Of a stretch of DNA of 64,000 nt, positions 46,474-55,350 are shown piece after piece. Numbering within the stretch: the stretch's first letter is position 1; the number at the start of each line of letters is the position of its first letter. A model generated the notes under the pieces. It was given only the letters and a program-made list of their open reading frames with translations. It had not been told where the DNA came from and did no database searches. A program made the translations under genes and the position numbers. The DNA is from DASQPA01 sp963756455. GTDB lineage: Bacteria; Acidobacteriota; Thermoanaerobaculia; Multivoradales; UBA5704. The DNA is taken from assembly GCA_963756455.1 (NCBI GenBank), contig CAVWNC010000001.1, forward strand, positions 1 through 64,000. Direction: 5' to 3'.

Positions 46474-47280
46474 ATGGACCACCGGACGATCGACGCCCTG
46501 AACGTGCCCGAGCGCTATGTCACCGGCCGGCTTTCGGCAGAGGAGGCCGCGGGCTTCGAGGAGCACTACCTCGACTGCCCGGCCTGCTGTGCCCGGGTCG
46601 AGGCGGCGGAGCGCCTGGAGCGCGGCCTGCGGCGCCTGGCGGAGGAGGCGGCGACCCGCGCGGCTTCGAGCTCCCAATGGCCCCGCCGTTGGCTGGGTCT
46701 GGCGGCCGCGGCGGTGCTCGCTGTGGCCCTTCTGCCGGCGGGCTTCGAGCTCCGCGAGGTCCATCGGCTGCGCGGCGCTCTGGCCCAGGCCCAGCGCCCG
46801 CCGGCGCCGGCGCCCCGGCCCGCTCCGCTTCCCGCGACCGTTCCTCCCCCGGCGCCGGACCGCCTGGCCGCTCTCGAAGGCGAGCTCCGGGAGGCGCGGC
46901 GGGAGATCGCGGCCGAGCGCCGGCCGCAGACGAATCTCCCCGTCCTCCTCCTGACGCCGGTCCGCGACGGCCTGGGCGGCGGTCCGCGGCGCACCCTCAC
47001 CCTGCCCCGGGAGCCCGGCTGGGTCGCCCTCTGGGTCGAGCCGGGAGAAAGCGACTATCCCTCCTACCGGGCGACGCTCGAAAACGCCCGGGGCGTCGCC
47101 GTGTTCGACGCCGCGGGTCTCGCCCTGAACGACGTGGGCGCCCTCCTTCTGACGGTCCATTCGACCTCCCTCTCCCCAGGTGACTACCGGCTCGAAGTCG
47201 CCGGTGTCCCCACCTCCGGCGCTGCCGTTCCCGTCGCCCGCTTCCCCCTGCGGGTGACCGCTGCCGCCGGCGCCCGCTGA
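46474..47280 (+). CDS. anti-sigma factor with zinc finger, membrane-anchored
   Basis: The protein has 268 residues, ATG 46474 after GGGGGGAGG. The zinc-finger HEHYLDCPACC-type motif (EEHYLDCPACCARVEAAERL; His-x3-Cys-x2-Cys) is at res ~30. One membrane helix (WLGLAAAAVLAVALLPAGF) follows, then a Pro/Ala linker and a beta-rich periplasmic domain (GWVALWVEPGESDYPSYRAT). It should hold the upstream ECF sigma at the membrane until an envelope signal arrives. Confidence 0.88.
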   Translation: MDHRTIDALNVPERYVTGRLSAEEAAGFEEHYLDCPACCARVEAAERLERGLRRLAEEAATRAASSSQWPRRWLGLAAAAVLAVALLPAGFELREVHRLRGALAQAQRPPAPAPRPAPLPATVPPPAPDRLAALEGELREARREIAAERRPQTNLPVLLLTPVRDGLGGGPRRTLTLPREPGWVALWVEPGESDYPSYRATLENARGVAVFDAAGLALNDVGALLLTVHSTSLSPGDYRLEVAGVPTSGAAVPVARFPLRVTAAAGAR

Positions 47281-47426
47281 GCGCCGCTCCATCGGCCAAA
47301 GATTTTCTGCAATCGCCCGGCCTCTCCTCTCACCCTCTCGTTGGCAGGCGGCTCGCGGGGCTCAAAAGAAGCCTCGGGGTCCGCCACACCCAAAACCTTT
47401 TTCCACTCTTTGAGAGGAGCTGCATC

Positions 47427-47672
47427 ATGGCGATCGTCGAAATCAAAGGCATGAAGTATCAACCCCAGTCGATCGAGGTCAAGGCCGGCGAGTTGGTCAC
47501 CTGGCGCAACCGGGACTCCATGTCGCACACCGCGACCGACGACGAGGGCGGATGGGATACCGGCGACATCAAAGCCCAGCAGGACGCGTCGATCCCCTTC
47601 CCGAAGCCGGGCACCTATCCCTATCACTGTGAGTACCACCCGCGGATGGTCGGCGTCGTCGTCGTCAAGTAG
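47427..47672 (+). CDS. cupredoxin without an export signal
   Basis: The protein has 81 residues. MKYQPQSIEVKAGELVTWRN, SHTATDD (His ligand), YPYHCEYHPRMVGVVVV (Cys, His and Met ligands) give a complete type 1 copper site as in plastocyanin/amicyanin. There is no signal peptide, although cupredoxins normally work outside the cytoplasm. It lies 40 bases before the multicopper oxidase gene and could feed it electrons or copper if exported. Confidence 0.88.
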   Translation: MAIVEIKGMKYQPQSIEVKAGELVTWRNRDSMSHTATDDEGGWDTGDIKAQQDASIPFPKPGTYPYHCEYHPRMVGVVVVK

Positions 47673-47712
47673 CGCATGGACGGACTGCGAATTTTCCGCC
47701 AGGAGAAAATCC

Positions 47713-49467
47713 ATGCGCTCAAAACTTGATCGATCCTTCCGCGCCCCGGGCGCCCTCCGTGCCGCGGCCGGGACTCTCGCCCTGACCGCTCTCGCGGGCG
47801 TCCTCGCCGTGGCCCTGTCCTCTCCCTCGATCGCGACGGCCGCCGTCAAGGCGACCGCCGCGGCGAGCGCGGCGAAGGCGAAGACCGCCGCCCCGGCGAC
47901 GCTCACCGCCACGGCGCTCGCCCATGCCGCGCTCTTCAGCCTGCCCACCGAGGCTTGGTTCGATCCACTCGAGGCTCCACCACCGGGCGACCGCCGCATC
48001 CCCATCGTCGTTCGCTACGAAGACAAAAACACGGTGCGGGTCGGCCCGAACGGCCGGCCGCAGAAGGTCCGCCTGCGCTCCTATGACGGCGGCCTGGTCG
48101 GCCCGACGTTCCGGCTCAAGCCCGGCGACCAGCTGGGAGTCGACCTCATCAACCGGTTGCCGAAAGAGGGCGAGGTGCCCTGCCAGGACGGGCCGCCGAC
48201 GGCGGGCATGGACATGGAGCACATGGGGCTCAACACCACCAATCTCCACACCCATGGCCTCCACATCTCGCCGTCCGGCAACAGCGACAACGTCCTCGTC
48301 GAGGTCCACCCGGGCTGCACCTTCCCCTATCTTTTCAAGGTTCTCCCCGCCGGCAATCCTCCGGGAGAGCCGCCCATGGCCCACTACCCGGGGACCTTCT
48401 GGTACCACGCCCACGTCCACGGCTCGACCGCCGTCCAGCTCGCGAGCGGCATGGCGGGTGCCTTGATCGTCAGCGGGGACATCGACCGCATCCGGCAGAT
48501 CGCGGCCGCCCACGAGCGCATCTTCGTCTTCCAGCAGCTCGCCTTCGACAACGACGGAGAGGTCAAATCGCTCGACGACGTCGATCTCAACTGGGCTGGG
48601 GATCAGCCGGGCGATCCCCCGAGGCACGGCCCGAAAAAGCACACCACGATCAACGGCAGGGTCAAGCCGCTCATCGTCCTCCATCCCGGCCAGGTCGAAC
48701 GCTGGCGCCTCATCGACGCCGGCATCTTCGAGGAGCTCCGGCTCTCGCTCAGAAACCAGGTCCGACCGAACGAGACCCTGCCGCTCCACGAGATCGCTTT
48801 GGATGGCATCACGAGGAAGGAAGTCATGCCCGTTGCGGAGATCGAGCTCGGCCCCGGCTATCGCGCCGACGTCCTCGTCCAGGCCCCGCGGAGGCCGGGA
48901 ACCTACCTCCTCTACAAGGATCGGCCGAGCTTCCAGCTCACCGCGCTCACCGTGAACGAGGCGAAGAGACCGGAGGTCGACCAGCCGGAGATCCTCGCCG
49001 TGGTCCAGGTGGATGACGCTTCCTGCACGCCCCCCGGCTGTTCCACGGAGCTCCTCCCCGACGGCACCAAGCTCCCGGCGCCGCTCCGGGACATCCAGGC
49101 GAACGAAGTCTCACCCGGCCCCAAGGTGGTGTTTTCGGTCAAGGCCGGGAAGCTCTTGATCAACGGCAAGACCTTCGATCCCAATACGGTTCTCCCGGAG
49201 TTCCAGCTCACCAAGGGGAAGGTCGAGGAGTGGGCGTTAGAGAATACGAGCAGCGTTCCCCATCCCTTCCACATCCACGTCAACGCCTTTCAGACGGTGG
49301 GGGACGACGGCAAGCCCGGCGAGTGGCGGGACACGATCATCCTGCCGCCGAAAAAGACGCTCCGGATGCGTACCCGGCTCGAACGGTTCACCGGTCGGTT
49401 CGTCCTCCACTGCCACATCCTCACCCATGAGGACGAGGGGATGATGCAGCTCGTCGACATCAAATAA
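47713..49467 (+). CDS. multicopper oxidase
   Basis: The protein has 584 residues with a long basic signal peptide (ALRAAAGTLALTALAGVLAV). Copper motifs are NLHTHGLHIS, TFWYHAHVHGST, HPFHIHVNAF and FVLHCHILTHEDEGMMQ, covering types 1, 2 and 3 sites. The three-domain layout fits laccase/CueO-like oxidases. It starts 40 bases after the cupredoxin gene. The substrate is unknown, and a copper-detoxifying or phenol-oxidising role is possible. Confidence 0.92.
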   Translation: MRSKLDRSFRAPGALRAAAGTLALTALAGVLAVALSSPSIATAAVKATAAASAAKAKTAAPATLTATALAHAALFSLPTEAWFDPLEAPPPGDRRIPIVVRYEDKNTVRVGPNGRPQKVRLRSYDGGLVGPTFRLKPGDQLGVDLINRLPKEGEVPCQDGPPTAGMDMEHMGLNTTNLHTHGLHISPSGNSDNVLVEVHPGCTFPYLFKVLPAGNPPGEPPMAHYPGTFWYHAHVHGSTAVQLASGMAGALIVSGDIDRIRQIAAAHERIFVFQQLAFDNDGEVKSLDDVDLNWAGDQPGDPPRHGPKKHTTINGRVKPLIVLHPGQVERWRLIDAGIFEELRLSLRNQVRPNETLPLHEIALDGITRKEVMPVAEIELGPGYRADVLVQAPRRPGTYLLYKDRPSFQLTALTVNEAKRPEVDQPEILAVVQVDDASCTPPGCSTELLPDGTKLPAPLRDIQANEVSPGPKVVFSVKAGKLLINGKTFDPNTVLPEFQLTKGKVEEWALENTSSVPHPFHIHVNAFQTVGDDGKPGEWRDTIILPPKKTLRMRTRLERFTGRFVLHCHILTHEDEGMMQLVDIK

Positions 49468-49491
49468 TCCGTACGGTTCCGCGTCGACATC

Positions 49492-49529
49492 CCGCGAGCC
49501 GTGCCCCGTCCCCGGAGCACGGCTCGCGG
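49492..49529. terminator. bidirectional terminator between convergent genes
   Basis: CCGCGAGCCGTGC (49492-49504) and GCACGGCTCGCGG (49517-49529) form a 13-bp perfect stem. T-rich sequence follows on the plus strand. It separates the oxidase gene from the convergent gene ending at 49537. Confidence 0.85.
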
Positions 49530-49536
49530 CTTTCCG

Positions 49537-49896
49537 CTATTTTCCGTTTCCTTCCTCATCGTCGCCATCGTCGCCATCGTCCCCATCGTCGCCGTCGCCG
49601 TCCATGCCACCGGGATCCTCCGCCGTCCAGGAGCCGGTGTTGCCGGGGGTGAGCGGGCTGCAGGTGAGGAGCCTGGGCGGTCCTGGCGCCCAATTGATCT
49701 CGAAGGTGGGGCCGACGATGCGATCGTTGGGTTTATTGAAATAGCAGGGGGGGTGAACGTGGCGGGAATCGTCGACGCAGAGGATCAGGACATTCCCGGT
49801 TCTGCCGCCGATCGCGATGCGGTGTCCGACGATCTCACTCGACAGAAGATCGACAGTCTTGATCGTCCAGATTCCCTTGAAGCGACAAAAGCTCAT
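49537..49896 (-). CDS. hypothetical protein with an Asp/Gly repeat tail
   Basis: The protein has 119 residues. The start at 49896 follows AGGAGG on the minus strand. The core is SEIVGHRIAIGGRTGNVLIL and NDRIVGPTFEINWAPGPPRL. The C-terminus is GDGDDGDDGDDGDDEEGNGK, coded by 9-bp units (49561-49596). No signal peptide is seen. The family is not recognised. Confidence 0.6.
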   Translation of the reverse strand: MSFCRFKGIWTIKTVDLLSSEIVGHRIAIGGRTGNVLILCVDDSRHVHPPCYFNKPNDRIVGPTFEINWAPGPPRLLTCSPLTPGNTGSWTAEDPGGMDGDGDDGDDGDDGDDEEGNGK

Positions 49897-49991
49897 GATC
49901 GATCCCTCCTCCTGAAGACGACGAAGGCGGAATGCCTTCGCTCTTACAGTGCGGGGGAGCGAGGGCGGATGGCAATTTTTCTTGCCGGCCC

Positions 49992-52900
49992 TTACCGCCA
50001 ATCTCCCTGGAGCACGAAGGCTCCCCAGTAGTAGGGATCTCTGAAGCGGCGCTCGCGGCGAAGGGAGAGACGGGCTTCGCGGAGGGCCGCCGCCGGACGG
50101 AGGCCCGCGCTCCACATCCCGCGATAGAGCCTCGCCATCAGCTCGGCCGTCGCCCGGTCGTCGATCCACCAGAGGCTCGCGATCACCCGCGCCGCTCCGG
50201 CGTAGAGGAAGCCGCGGGTGAGACCGAGGAGGCCTTCGCCGCGGATCTCGCGACCCAGGGCGGTCTGGCAGCCGGAGAGGACGACCAGGTCGGCCGCGAG
50301 ATCGAGGCCGTAGATGTCGCGGAGGCCGAGGAAGCCCTCCCGCGGCCGGCCGGCCGGATCGAGCCGCGAGAGGACGAGCCCCGAGAGCTCCGGCCGCGCG
50401 GTGTCGAAGAGGCCGTGGGTGGCGAAGTGGATGTAGCGATACTCGCTAAGGTGTCCGGAGAGGACGAAGTCGCGGTCGGCCGCGAAATCGAGCTCGGTCG
50501 TGACCTCTCCCGACGCTCGGGGCGTGGCGCTTGTAGCGAGAGCCGCGATCGCCTGCGCCTCCTGGCGGGAGAAGCGGAGGCGGGCGAAGCGCGGCGGCCC
50601 TTCCGCCTCGCCGCGAGGGCCGTGATCGCCGCGGTCGCGGCTTGCCAGCCGTCCCGGCTGGGGGGTCTTTCCCGCCGCGGAGACGAGGCGCGGATCGCTC
50701 CGCTCGAACACCGGATCGGCGAGGACGACGGCGAGCCGCGGCGCCCGCGGGCGGCGGTCGAGCGGCCCGCCGGCTCGGCGGAGGGCGGCGAGCACCGAGG
50801 CCGAAGGCAGCTCGACCACCTCGTGACGGACGAGGAGCGGCTCGGGCGGACCGGCCTTGCCGGGTCCGGGGGGCTCGGGGAGGACGTCCCAGGGGATGTA
50901 GTGGAGAGCGCCGTCGGCGACGATCGCGAGGCGGCGCGCTCCGGTGCCGCCGAGACCGCCGAGACCACCGAGGCCGCCGGGTTCGGCGGCGAGGGGACCG
51001 AGGAGCATCCGGCCGAGCTCCCGCCCGAGCCCGGAACGGTCCTCGCCGGGGGCAGGCGGCCGGCTCACCGCCTCGTGGAAGGCGCGGGCGGCGCGCTCGA
51101 TCTCCCCGCGGCCGGGGAGGGCATAGGTGTGGAGCGAGGTCGCGGTCACCGCGAAGAGGTGGCTCCGCTCGCGGCTCAGGGCGTATTCGAGGAGGAGCGT
51201 GCCGGGGTCGAGCAGGGCCTGGATCTCCGGCAGGCTCGCGGTCCCCGGTCGGCTCAAGTCGGCATAGCGCGGATTCTGGCGGCGGATGGCGGCGTCGAGG
51301 TTGTCGAGGTCGGCCTGGATCTGCTCGATCTCGCGCTCCAGGGTCTGGACCTCCGACGGAGAGGCAGCGCTCAAGAGCCGCTGCCGCCGGTCGGCCTTGA
51401 GGGCCAGGCGGCGTTCGAGGTCCCGCCGGCGCGCCGCGAGCTCCGGGGCGGCCCCGCCAACCCCGCCAATCTCGCCAACCCCGCCCGCGCCGCTCTCCCG
51501 CAGGACGTCGAGGAGGGTGCGGCCGCGGCCCCGCTCGTTCGCCTCCAGGGCGGCGCGGTCGAACCCCGCGCCGGGATGGGCGGCGTCGAGCTTGAGGAGG
51601 ATCTCGACCAGAAGCTCGTCGGCGTCGTGCCAGGAGCCCAGGAAGGAGGCCTTGAGCTCAGGGTTGCCGAGCCGCGTGCGGAGCCCGTCGATCGCCTGCA
51701 CCGCCGCCTCGGCATCGTCCCGCGCCGCCTCCAACGGGCCCGACTCGACGAGGGTACGGGCGCGGGCGAGGAGGGTCGCGGCCTCGTGGACGCGGTCGCC
51801 CAGGGCGCGCGAGAGGGCGAGCGCGCTCGCGAAGAGCGGCAGGGCGTTGGCGGCACGCCCCTGGGCGGCCAGGGCCTCGCCCTGGCGCCTCAGGGTGAGG
51901 GCCTGGCCGTAGCGGTCGCCGACCTGGCGGAGGAGGGCGAGGGCGTGGTCGAGCTCCCCGCCGGCCACCTGGAAGCGGCCGGCGGCGGCGTCCGCCTCGC
52001 CCAGGTAGCTGAGAGAGATCCCCTCCGCCCGTGGATCGGAGATGGCGCGGGCGAGCTCTAAGGCCCGGCGGTAGAACGGGATCGCCTTTCCCGGCTCGCC
52101 CCGGCCGCGTTCGAGCCAGCCGAGATGGTTCAAGGTGAAGATCTCGCCGCGCCGGTCGTCGACCGCATGGCGGAGATCGAGGGCTTCCTGGAAGTAGAGC
52201 CGCGCCCGCTCGGTCTCCCCCAAGGCACTGTAGGCGACGCCCAGATTGCTGAGCGCGGCGGCCTCCTGGCGGCGGTCCGCGAGGGAGGCGAGGATCTCCC
52301 GCGCCTCGCCGTAGTAGGGAAGGGCGTTCGCCGCCTCGCCCACGGTGCGGTAGAGGACGGCCAGGTTGTTGAGCACCTGGGCCAGGTCGGCGCGGTCGCC
52401 GTTCGCCCGGCGTATCGCCAGCGCCTGCCGGTAGCTCTCCTCCGCCGGTTGCGGCTCGCCGAGGACGTAGGCGGCGTAGCCCAGGTTGTTGAGCACCGAA
52501 GCCTCGTCCCGGGACTCGCCGAGCCGGCGGAAGAGCGCCAGGGCCTCGCGATAGCAGGCGAGCGCCCCCGGAAGGTCGCCCTTGGCCTGGAGGACGAGGC
52601 CCTGGTTGTTGCGCAGGTCGGCCGCGTCGTACGGATCGGCGTTGCCGTTCGTACCGCTCGCGAGGCGGAGAGCCTGGGCGAGCGCCGCGTCCGCCGCGGG
52701 GAGATCCGCCGCTTCCCAGAGAGTGAGTCCGAGGTCGTTGAAGGCACGGAGCTCGCGCTCGGGCTCCGCCAGGGCCCGCCAGAGGGTGGCCGCCGCGCGA
52801 TAGAGGTCGGCGGCCTGGCGCTGCTTTCCCTGCAAATGGGTGAGGGCCGCGAGCGCGGTCGTCGCCTCGGCTTCGCCACGCCGGTCGCCCGCGGCCCGAA

Positions 52901-53582
52901 AGTGGTCGCGGGCCTCGCCATAGGCGGTCCAGGCCGGTTCGAGGTTGGCCGCGCCTGGCTGGCTGAGACCGCTGAGACCGCCGAGACCGCCGAGAGAGCC
53001 GAAGAGCGCGCCGCCCCGGGTCGCCGCGGCGAACGCGGCCAGCCGCTCCCGCTCCGGCGGCGTCGATTCGGGAAGCTCGTCCAGGCGAATCTCGAAGCGA
53101 CCGGCCGACACCCCCTTCTTCGCCGCCCGCACCGCGATCCGGTAGGAACCCGCGGCGGCCGGGCGGAGGAGCACGACCTCCCATCCCCAGCGTTCGAGCG
53201 GGCTGTCGACCGCGGCGAGGCTCCCTCCGTCCGGGCCGCGCGCCGCGAGGAGGACGTCGATGCCCCGCTGCTCGACGGCGACGAGGTAGGGACGACCGGC
53301 GGTCAGCTCGGCGGCGAAGCTCCGGGTCTCTCCGGCCGCCAGGGGCTCCGTCCTTGCCATGCCCGGGGAGAGCCGAAGGTCGTCCCCACCGGCCGCCCGG
53401 ACGGCCGCGGTGGCCGCGGTGGCCGCGGTGGCCGCGGTGGCCGCGGTGGCCGCGGTGGCCGCGGTGGCCGCGGTGGTCGCGGCGGTCGCGGCGATTCCCA
53501 GGGACCCCAGGGTCCCCAGGGCCAGGAGCCCCACGAGGCTCGTCCGGCGCGGGATGCGGCTCCGCACACTCCAGCTCTCCAT
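49992..53582 (-). CDS. secreted CHAT-domain protein with TPR array
   Basis: The protein has 1,196 residues. I start at ATG 53582; a GTG at 53636 is an alternative. The signal-peptide region contains LVGLLALGTLGSLGIAA and then an Ala-Ala-Thr repeat. A beta-rich N-terminal domain (SYRIAVRAAKKGVSAGRFEI) precedes at least eight TPRs (res ~225-600; for example ASVLNNLGYAAYVLGEPQPA). The C-terminal CHAT caspase-like domain has the catalytic pair in YIHFATHGLFD (~res 1050) and LVVLSGCQTALG (~1104). It is probably a periplasmic or surface protease. Three Gly/Leu or Gly/Val linkers are made of 9-bp repeats. Confidence 0.9.
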   Translation of the reverse strand: MESWSVRSRIPRRTSLVGLLALGTLGSLGIAATAATTAATAATAATAATAATAATAATAAVRAAGGDDLRLSPGMARTEPLAAGETRSFAAELTAGRPYLVAVEQRGIDVLLAARGPDGGSLAAVDSPLERWGWEVVLLRPAAAGSYRIAVRAAKKGVSAGRFEIRLDELPESTPPERERLAAFAAATRGGALFGSLGGLGGLSGLSQPGAANLEPAWTAYGEARDHFRAAGDRRGEAEATTALAALTHLQGKQRQAADLYRAAATLWRALAEPERELRAFNDLGLTLWEAADLPAADAALAQALRLASGTNGNADPYDAADLRNNQGLVLQAKGDLPGALACYREALALFRRLGESRDEASVLNNLGYAAYVLGEPQPAEESYRQALAIRRANGDRADLAQVLNNLAVLYRTVGEAANALPYYGEAREILASLADRRQEAAALSNLGVAYSALGETERARLYFQEALDLRHAVDDRRGEIFTLNHLGWLERGRGEPGKAIPFYRRALELARAISDPRAEGISLSYLGEADAAAGRFQVAGGELDHALALLRQVGDRYGQALTLRRQGEALAAQGRAANALPLFASALALSRALGDRVHEAATLLARARTLVESGPLEAARDDAEAAVQAIDGLRTRLGNPELKASFLGSWHDADELLVEILLKLDAAHPGAGFDRAALEANERGRGRTLLDVLRESGAGGVGEIGGVGGAAPELAARRRDLERRLALKADRRQRLLSAASPSEVQTLEREIEQIQADLDNLDAAIRRQNPRYADLSRPGTASLPEIQALLDPGTLLLEYALSRERSHLFAVTATSLHTYALPGRGEIERAARAFHEAVSRPPAPGEDRSGLGRELGRMLLGPLAAEPGGLGGLGGLGGTGARRLAIVADGALHYIPWDVLPEPPGPGKAGPPEPLLVRHEVVELPSASVLAALRRAGGPLDRRPRAPRLAVVLADPVFERSDPRLVSAAGKTPQPGRLASRDRGDHGPRGEAEGPPRFARLRFSRQEAQAIAALATSATPRASGEVTTELDFAADRDFVLSGHLSEYRYIHFATHGLFDTARPELSGLVLSRLDPAGRPREGFLGLRDIYGLDLAADLVVLSGCQTALGREIRGEGLLGLTRGFLYAGAARVIASLWWIDDRATAELMARLYRGMWSAGLRPAAALREARLSLRRERRFRDPYYWGAFVLQGDWR
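53404..53493. repeat. 9-bp tandem repeat (8 perfect GCCGCGGTG units plus 2 variants)
   Basis: It lies inside the signal-peptide end of the CHAT protein and codes for about ten Ala-Ala-Thr units on the minus strand. Copy number changes here would alter the leader length without breaking the frame. Confidence 0.95.
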
Positions 53583-53641
53583 CGACTTTCGGAGGGAACT
53601 GTATACCGACCAACCCGTCACCCGAGGAGAGGGCACGGAGG

Positions 53642-55303
53642 TCAGGCCGGGCGCGGTACCGCTTCCCCCGCCACCCGCTGCAGCGCCGCCTCCAGCTCCT
53701 GGAGGCTCACCGGCTTGGTCAGGTGGGCGAGAAAGCCGGCCTCGCGGCTCTTCCGCATGTCCTCTTCCATACCGTAGCCGGAGAGACAGATGGCCTTCAC
53801 CTCGTCGCCGCAGCGGGCGTGGATCTCGCGGATCAGGTCGAGCCCGCTACCGTCAGGGAGGCCGAGGTCGCTGATGACGAGGTCGAAGAGGCAACGGCCG
53901 TCGTCCGCCATCACGGCCGCCACGGCGGTGGCGACGGAGTCGGCGGTCTCGATCGTGTGGCCGTAGAGGCGGAGAAGCTCGGCGATCGCCTCCCGGGTGT
54001 CGGTGTGGTCCTCGACCAGGAGGATGTGGAGGCCGGGCTCGCTCGCCGCGTCCGGTGGGGCGCCCGGAGCGTGGGCGGGGCGGACGCCCTGGGGCGCGGC
54101 GTCGAGCGAGAGGGTGAAAGTCGCTCCCTGGTCGCGGCCGGGGCTCTCGGCGGTGATGGTGCCGCCGTGGAGCTCGACCAAGGCCTTGCTGATGGCAAGC
54201 CCCAGCCCGAGGCCGCCGAAGAGACGGGTGACGTCCTTGCCGCCTTGCTCGAAGGCGTTGAAGATCTGCGGCAGGACGTCGGGCTCGATCCCCACCCCGC
54301 TGTCCACGACCTGGAGCCGCACCTGGCCCTCCGGGGTGTCCTCGGTGCGGACGTTGAGGTGGCCGCCCTCCGAGTTGAACTTGACGGCGTTCTTGATCAC
54401 GTTCCAGAGCACCTGCTGGAGGCGTGCCGAATCGGCGAGGACGAGGTGCCGGCGGGCGGTGAGCTCGGTCGTCACCTGGATGTTCTTCGCGAGGACGTCT
54501 TTGGCGCAGATGTCCAGAACCTGCGTGAGCCCCTCATGGAGGTCGACGGGCTCGAAGTGCAGCTCGAGCTTGCCGCGGGCGATCCGGGTCAGGTCGAGGA
54601 GGTCGTCGATGAGGCGCGCTTCGAGCTCGACGTTGCGCCTGATCGTCGCCAGGGGATCGCGCAGCTCCTCGGGCAGGCCCGGCCTGCGCTCGAGGATCTG
54701 CACGGTGGTGAGGACGGGGGTCAAGGGGGTGCGCAGCTCGTGCGAGAGAACGGCCAGGAAGTGGTCCTTGGCGCGGTTCGCCGCTTCGAGCTGCTCGGCG
54801 AGGATGCGGAAACGGCGCTCGCTCGCCGAGAGCTCCGCGGTGCGCTCCGCCACCCGGCGCTCCAGGGCCTCGTTGGCCTCCCGGAGGGCCTCTTCGGAGA
54901 GGGCGAGCTGGCGCTCGGCCTCGACCAGATGGAGCACCCGGTCGACCGCGAGCGGCAGATAGTCGAGGTAGTCCCCGACCTTGGGCACGACGTCGCGGAT
55001 GCCGGAGCGCAGGGCCTCGATGACCTTGTTCTCGTCGGAAAAGCCGGTGACGAGAATGGCGGGGAGGTCGGGCCAGTGGGCGCGCAGCTGGCGATAGAGG
55101 TCGAGCCCGGTGACCCCCGAGGCCAGCTGGTAGTCGAGGATGACGAGATCGACCCGGCCTTCGCCCAGGCGGGCGAGCGCCGCCGCCGGGGTCCCCACCG
55201 TCTCCGCCGAGTGGCCGGCACGCTCCAGCGACCGGCGCTCTAAGAGAGCGATGCCGGTGTCGTCCTCGACGATCAGGATGCGGGCCTTTTCCGCTCGGGG
55301 CAT
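53642..55303 (-). CDS. hybrid histidine kinase with receivers at both ends
   Basis: The protein has 553 residues from ATG 55303; a TTG at 55321 is possible. An N-terminal receiver (ILIVEDDTGIALLERRSLER, DLVILDYQLASGVTGLDLY) is followed by a coiled-coil linker (LREANEALERRVAERTAELS). HisKA is FLAVLSHELRTPLTPVLTTV, HATPase is NVIKNAVKFNSEGG, VVDSGVGI and GGLGLGLAISKALVE, and a C-terminal receiver is ILLVEDHTDTREAIAELLRL with DLVISDLGLPDGSG. It has no membrane segment. It lies directly downstream of the CheY-like gene and works in the same relay. Confidence 0.9.
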   Translation of the reverse strand: MPRAEKARILIVEDDTGIALLERRSLERAGHSAETVGTPAAALARLGEGRVDLVILDYQLASGVTGLDLYRQLRAHWPDLPAILVTGFSDENKVIEALRSGIRDVVPKVGDYLDYLPLAVDRVLHLVEAERQLALSEEALREANEALERRVAERTAELSASERRFRILAEQLEAANRAKDHFLAVLSHELRTPLTPVLTTVQILERRPGLPEELRDPLATIRRNVELEARLIDDLLDLTRIARGKLELHFEPVDLHEGLTQVLDICAKDVLAKNIQVTTELTARRHLVLADSARLQQVLWNVIKNAVKFNSEGGHLNVRTEDTPEGQVRLQVVDSGVGIEPDVLPQIFNAFEQGGKDVTRLFGGLGLGLAISKALVELHGGTITAESPGRDQGATFTLSLDAAPQGVRPAHAPGAPPDAASEPGLHILLVEDHTDTREAIAELLRLYGHTIETADSVATAVAAVMADDGRCLFDLVISDLGLPDGSGLDLIREIHARCGDEVKAICLSGYGMEEDMRKSREAGFLAHLTKPVSLQELEAALQRVAGEAVPRPA

Positions 55304-55350
55304 GGAATTCGTTGGATTCAAAGGATTTGCATCGACCTTCGGAGCGGGCG

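Noticed and set aside
49992..53582. CHAT-TPR protein as part of a gasdermin- or Craspase-type defence system
   Set aside because: It has a signal peptide and no gasdermin, CRISPR or effector gene nearby.
53354..55243. 629-residue plus-strand open frame
   Set aside because: It is antisense to the hybrid kinase gene and begins within a 9-bp repeat tract. No domain is visible.
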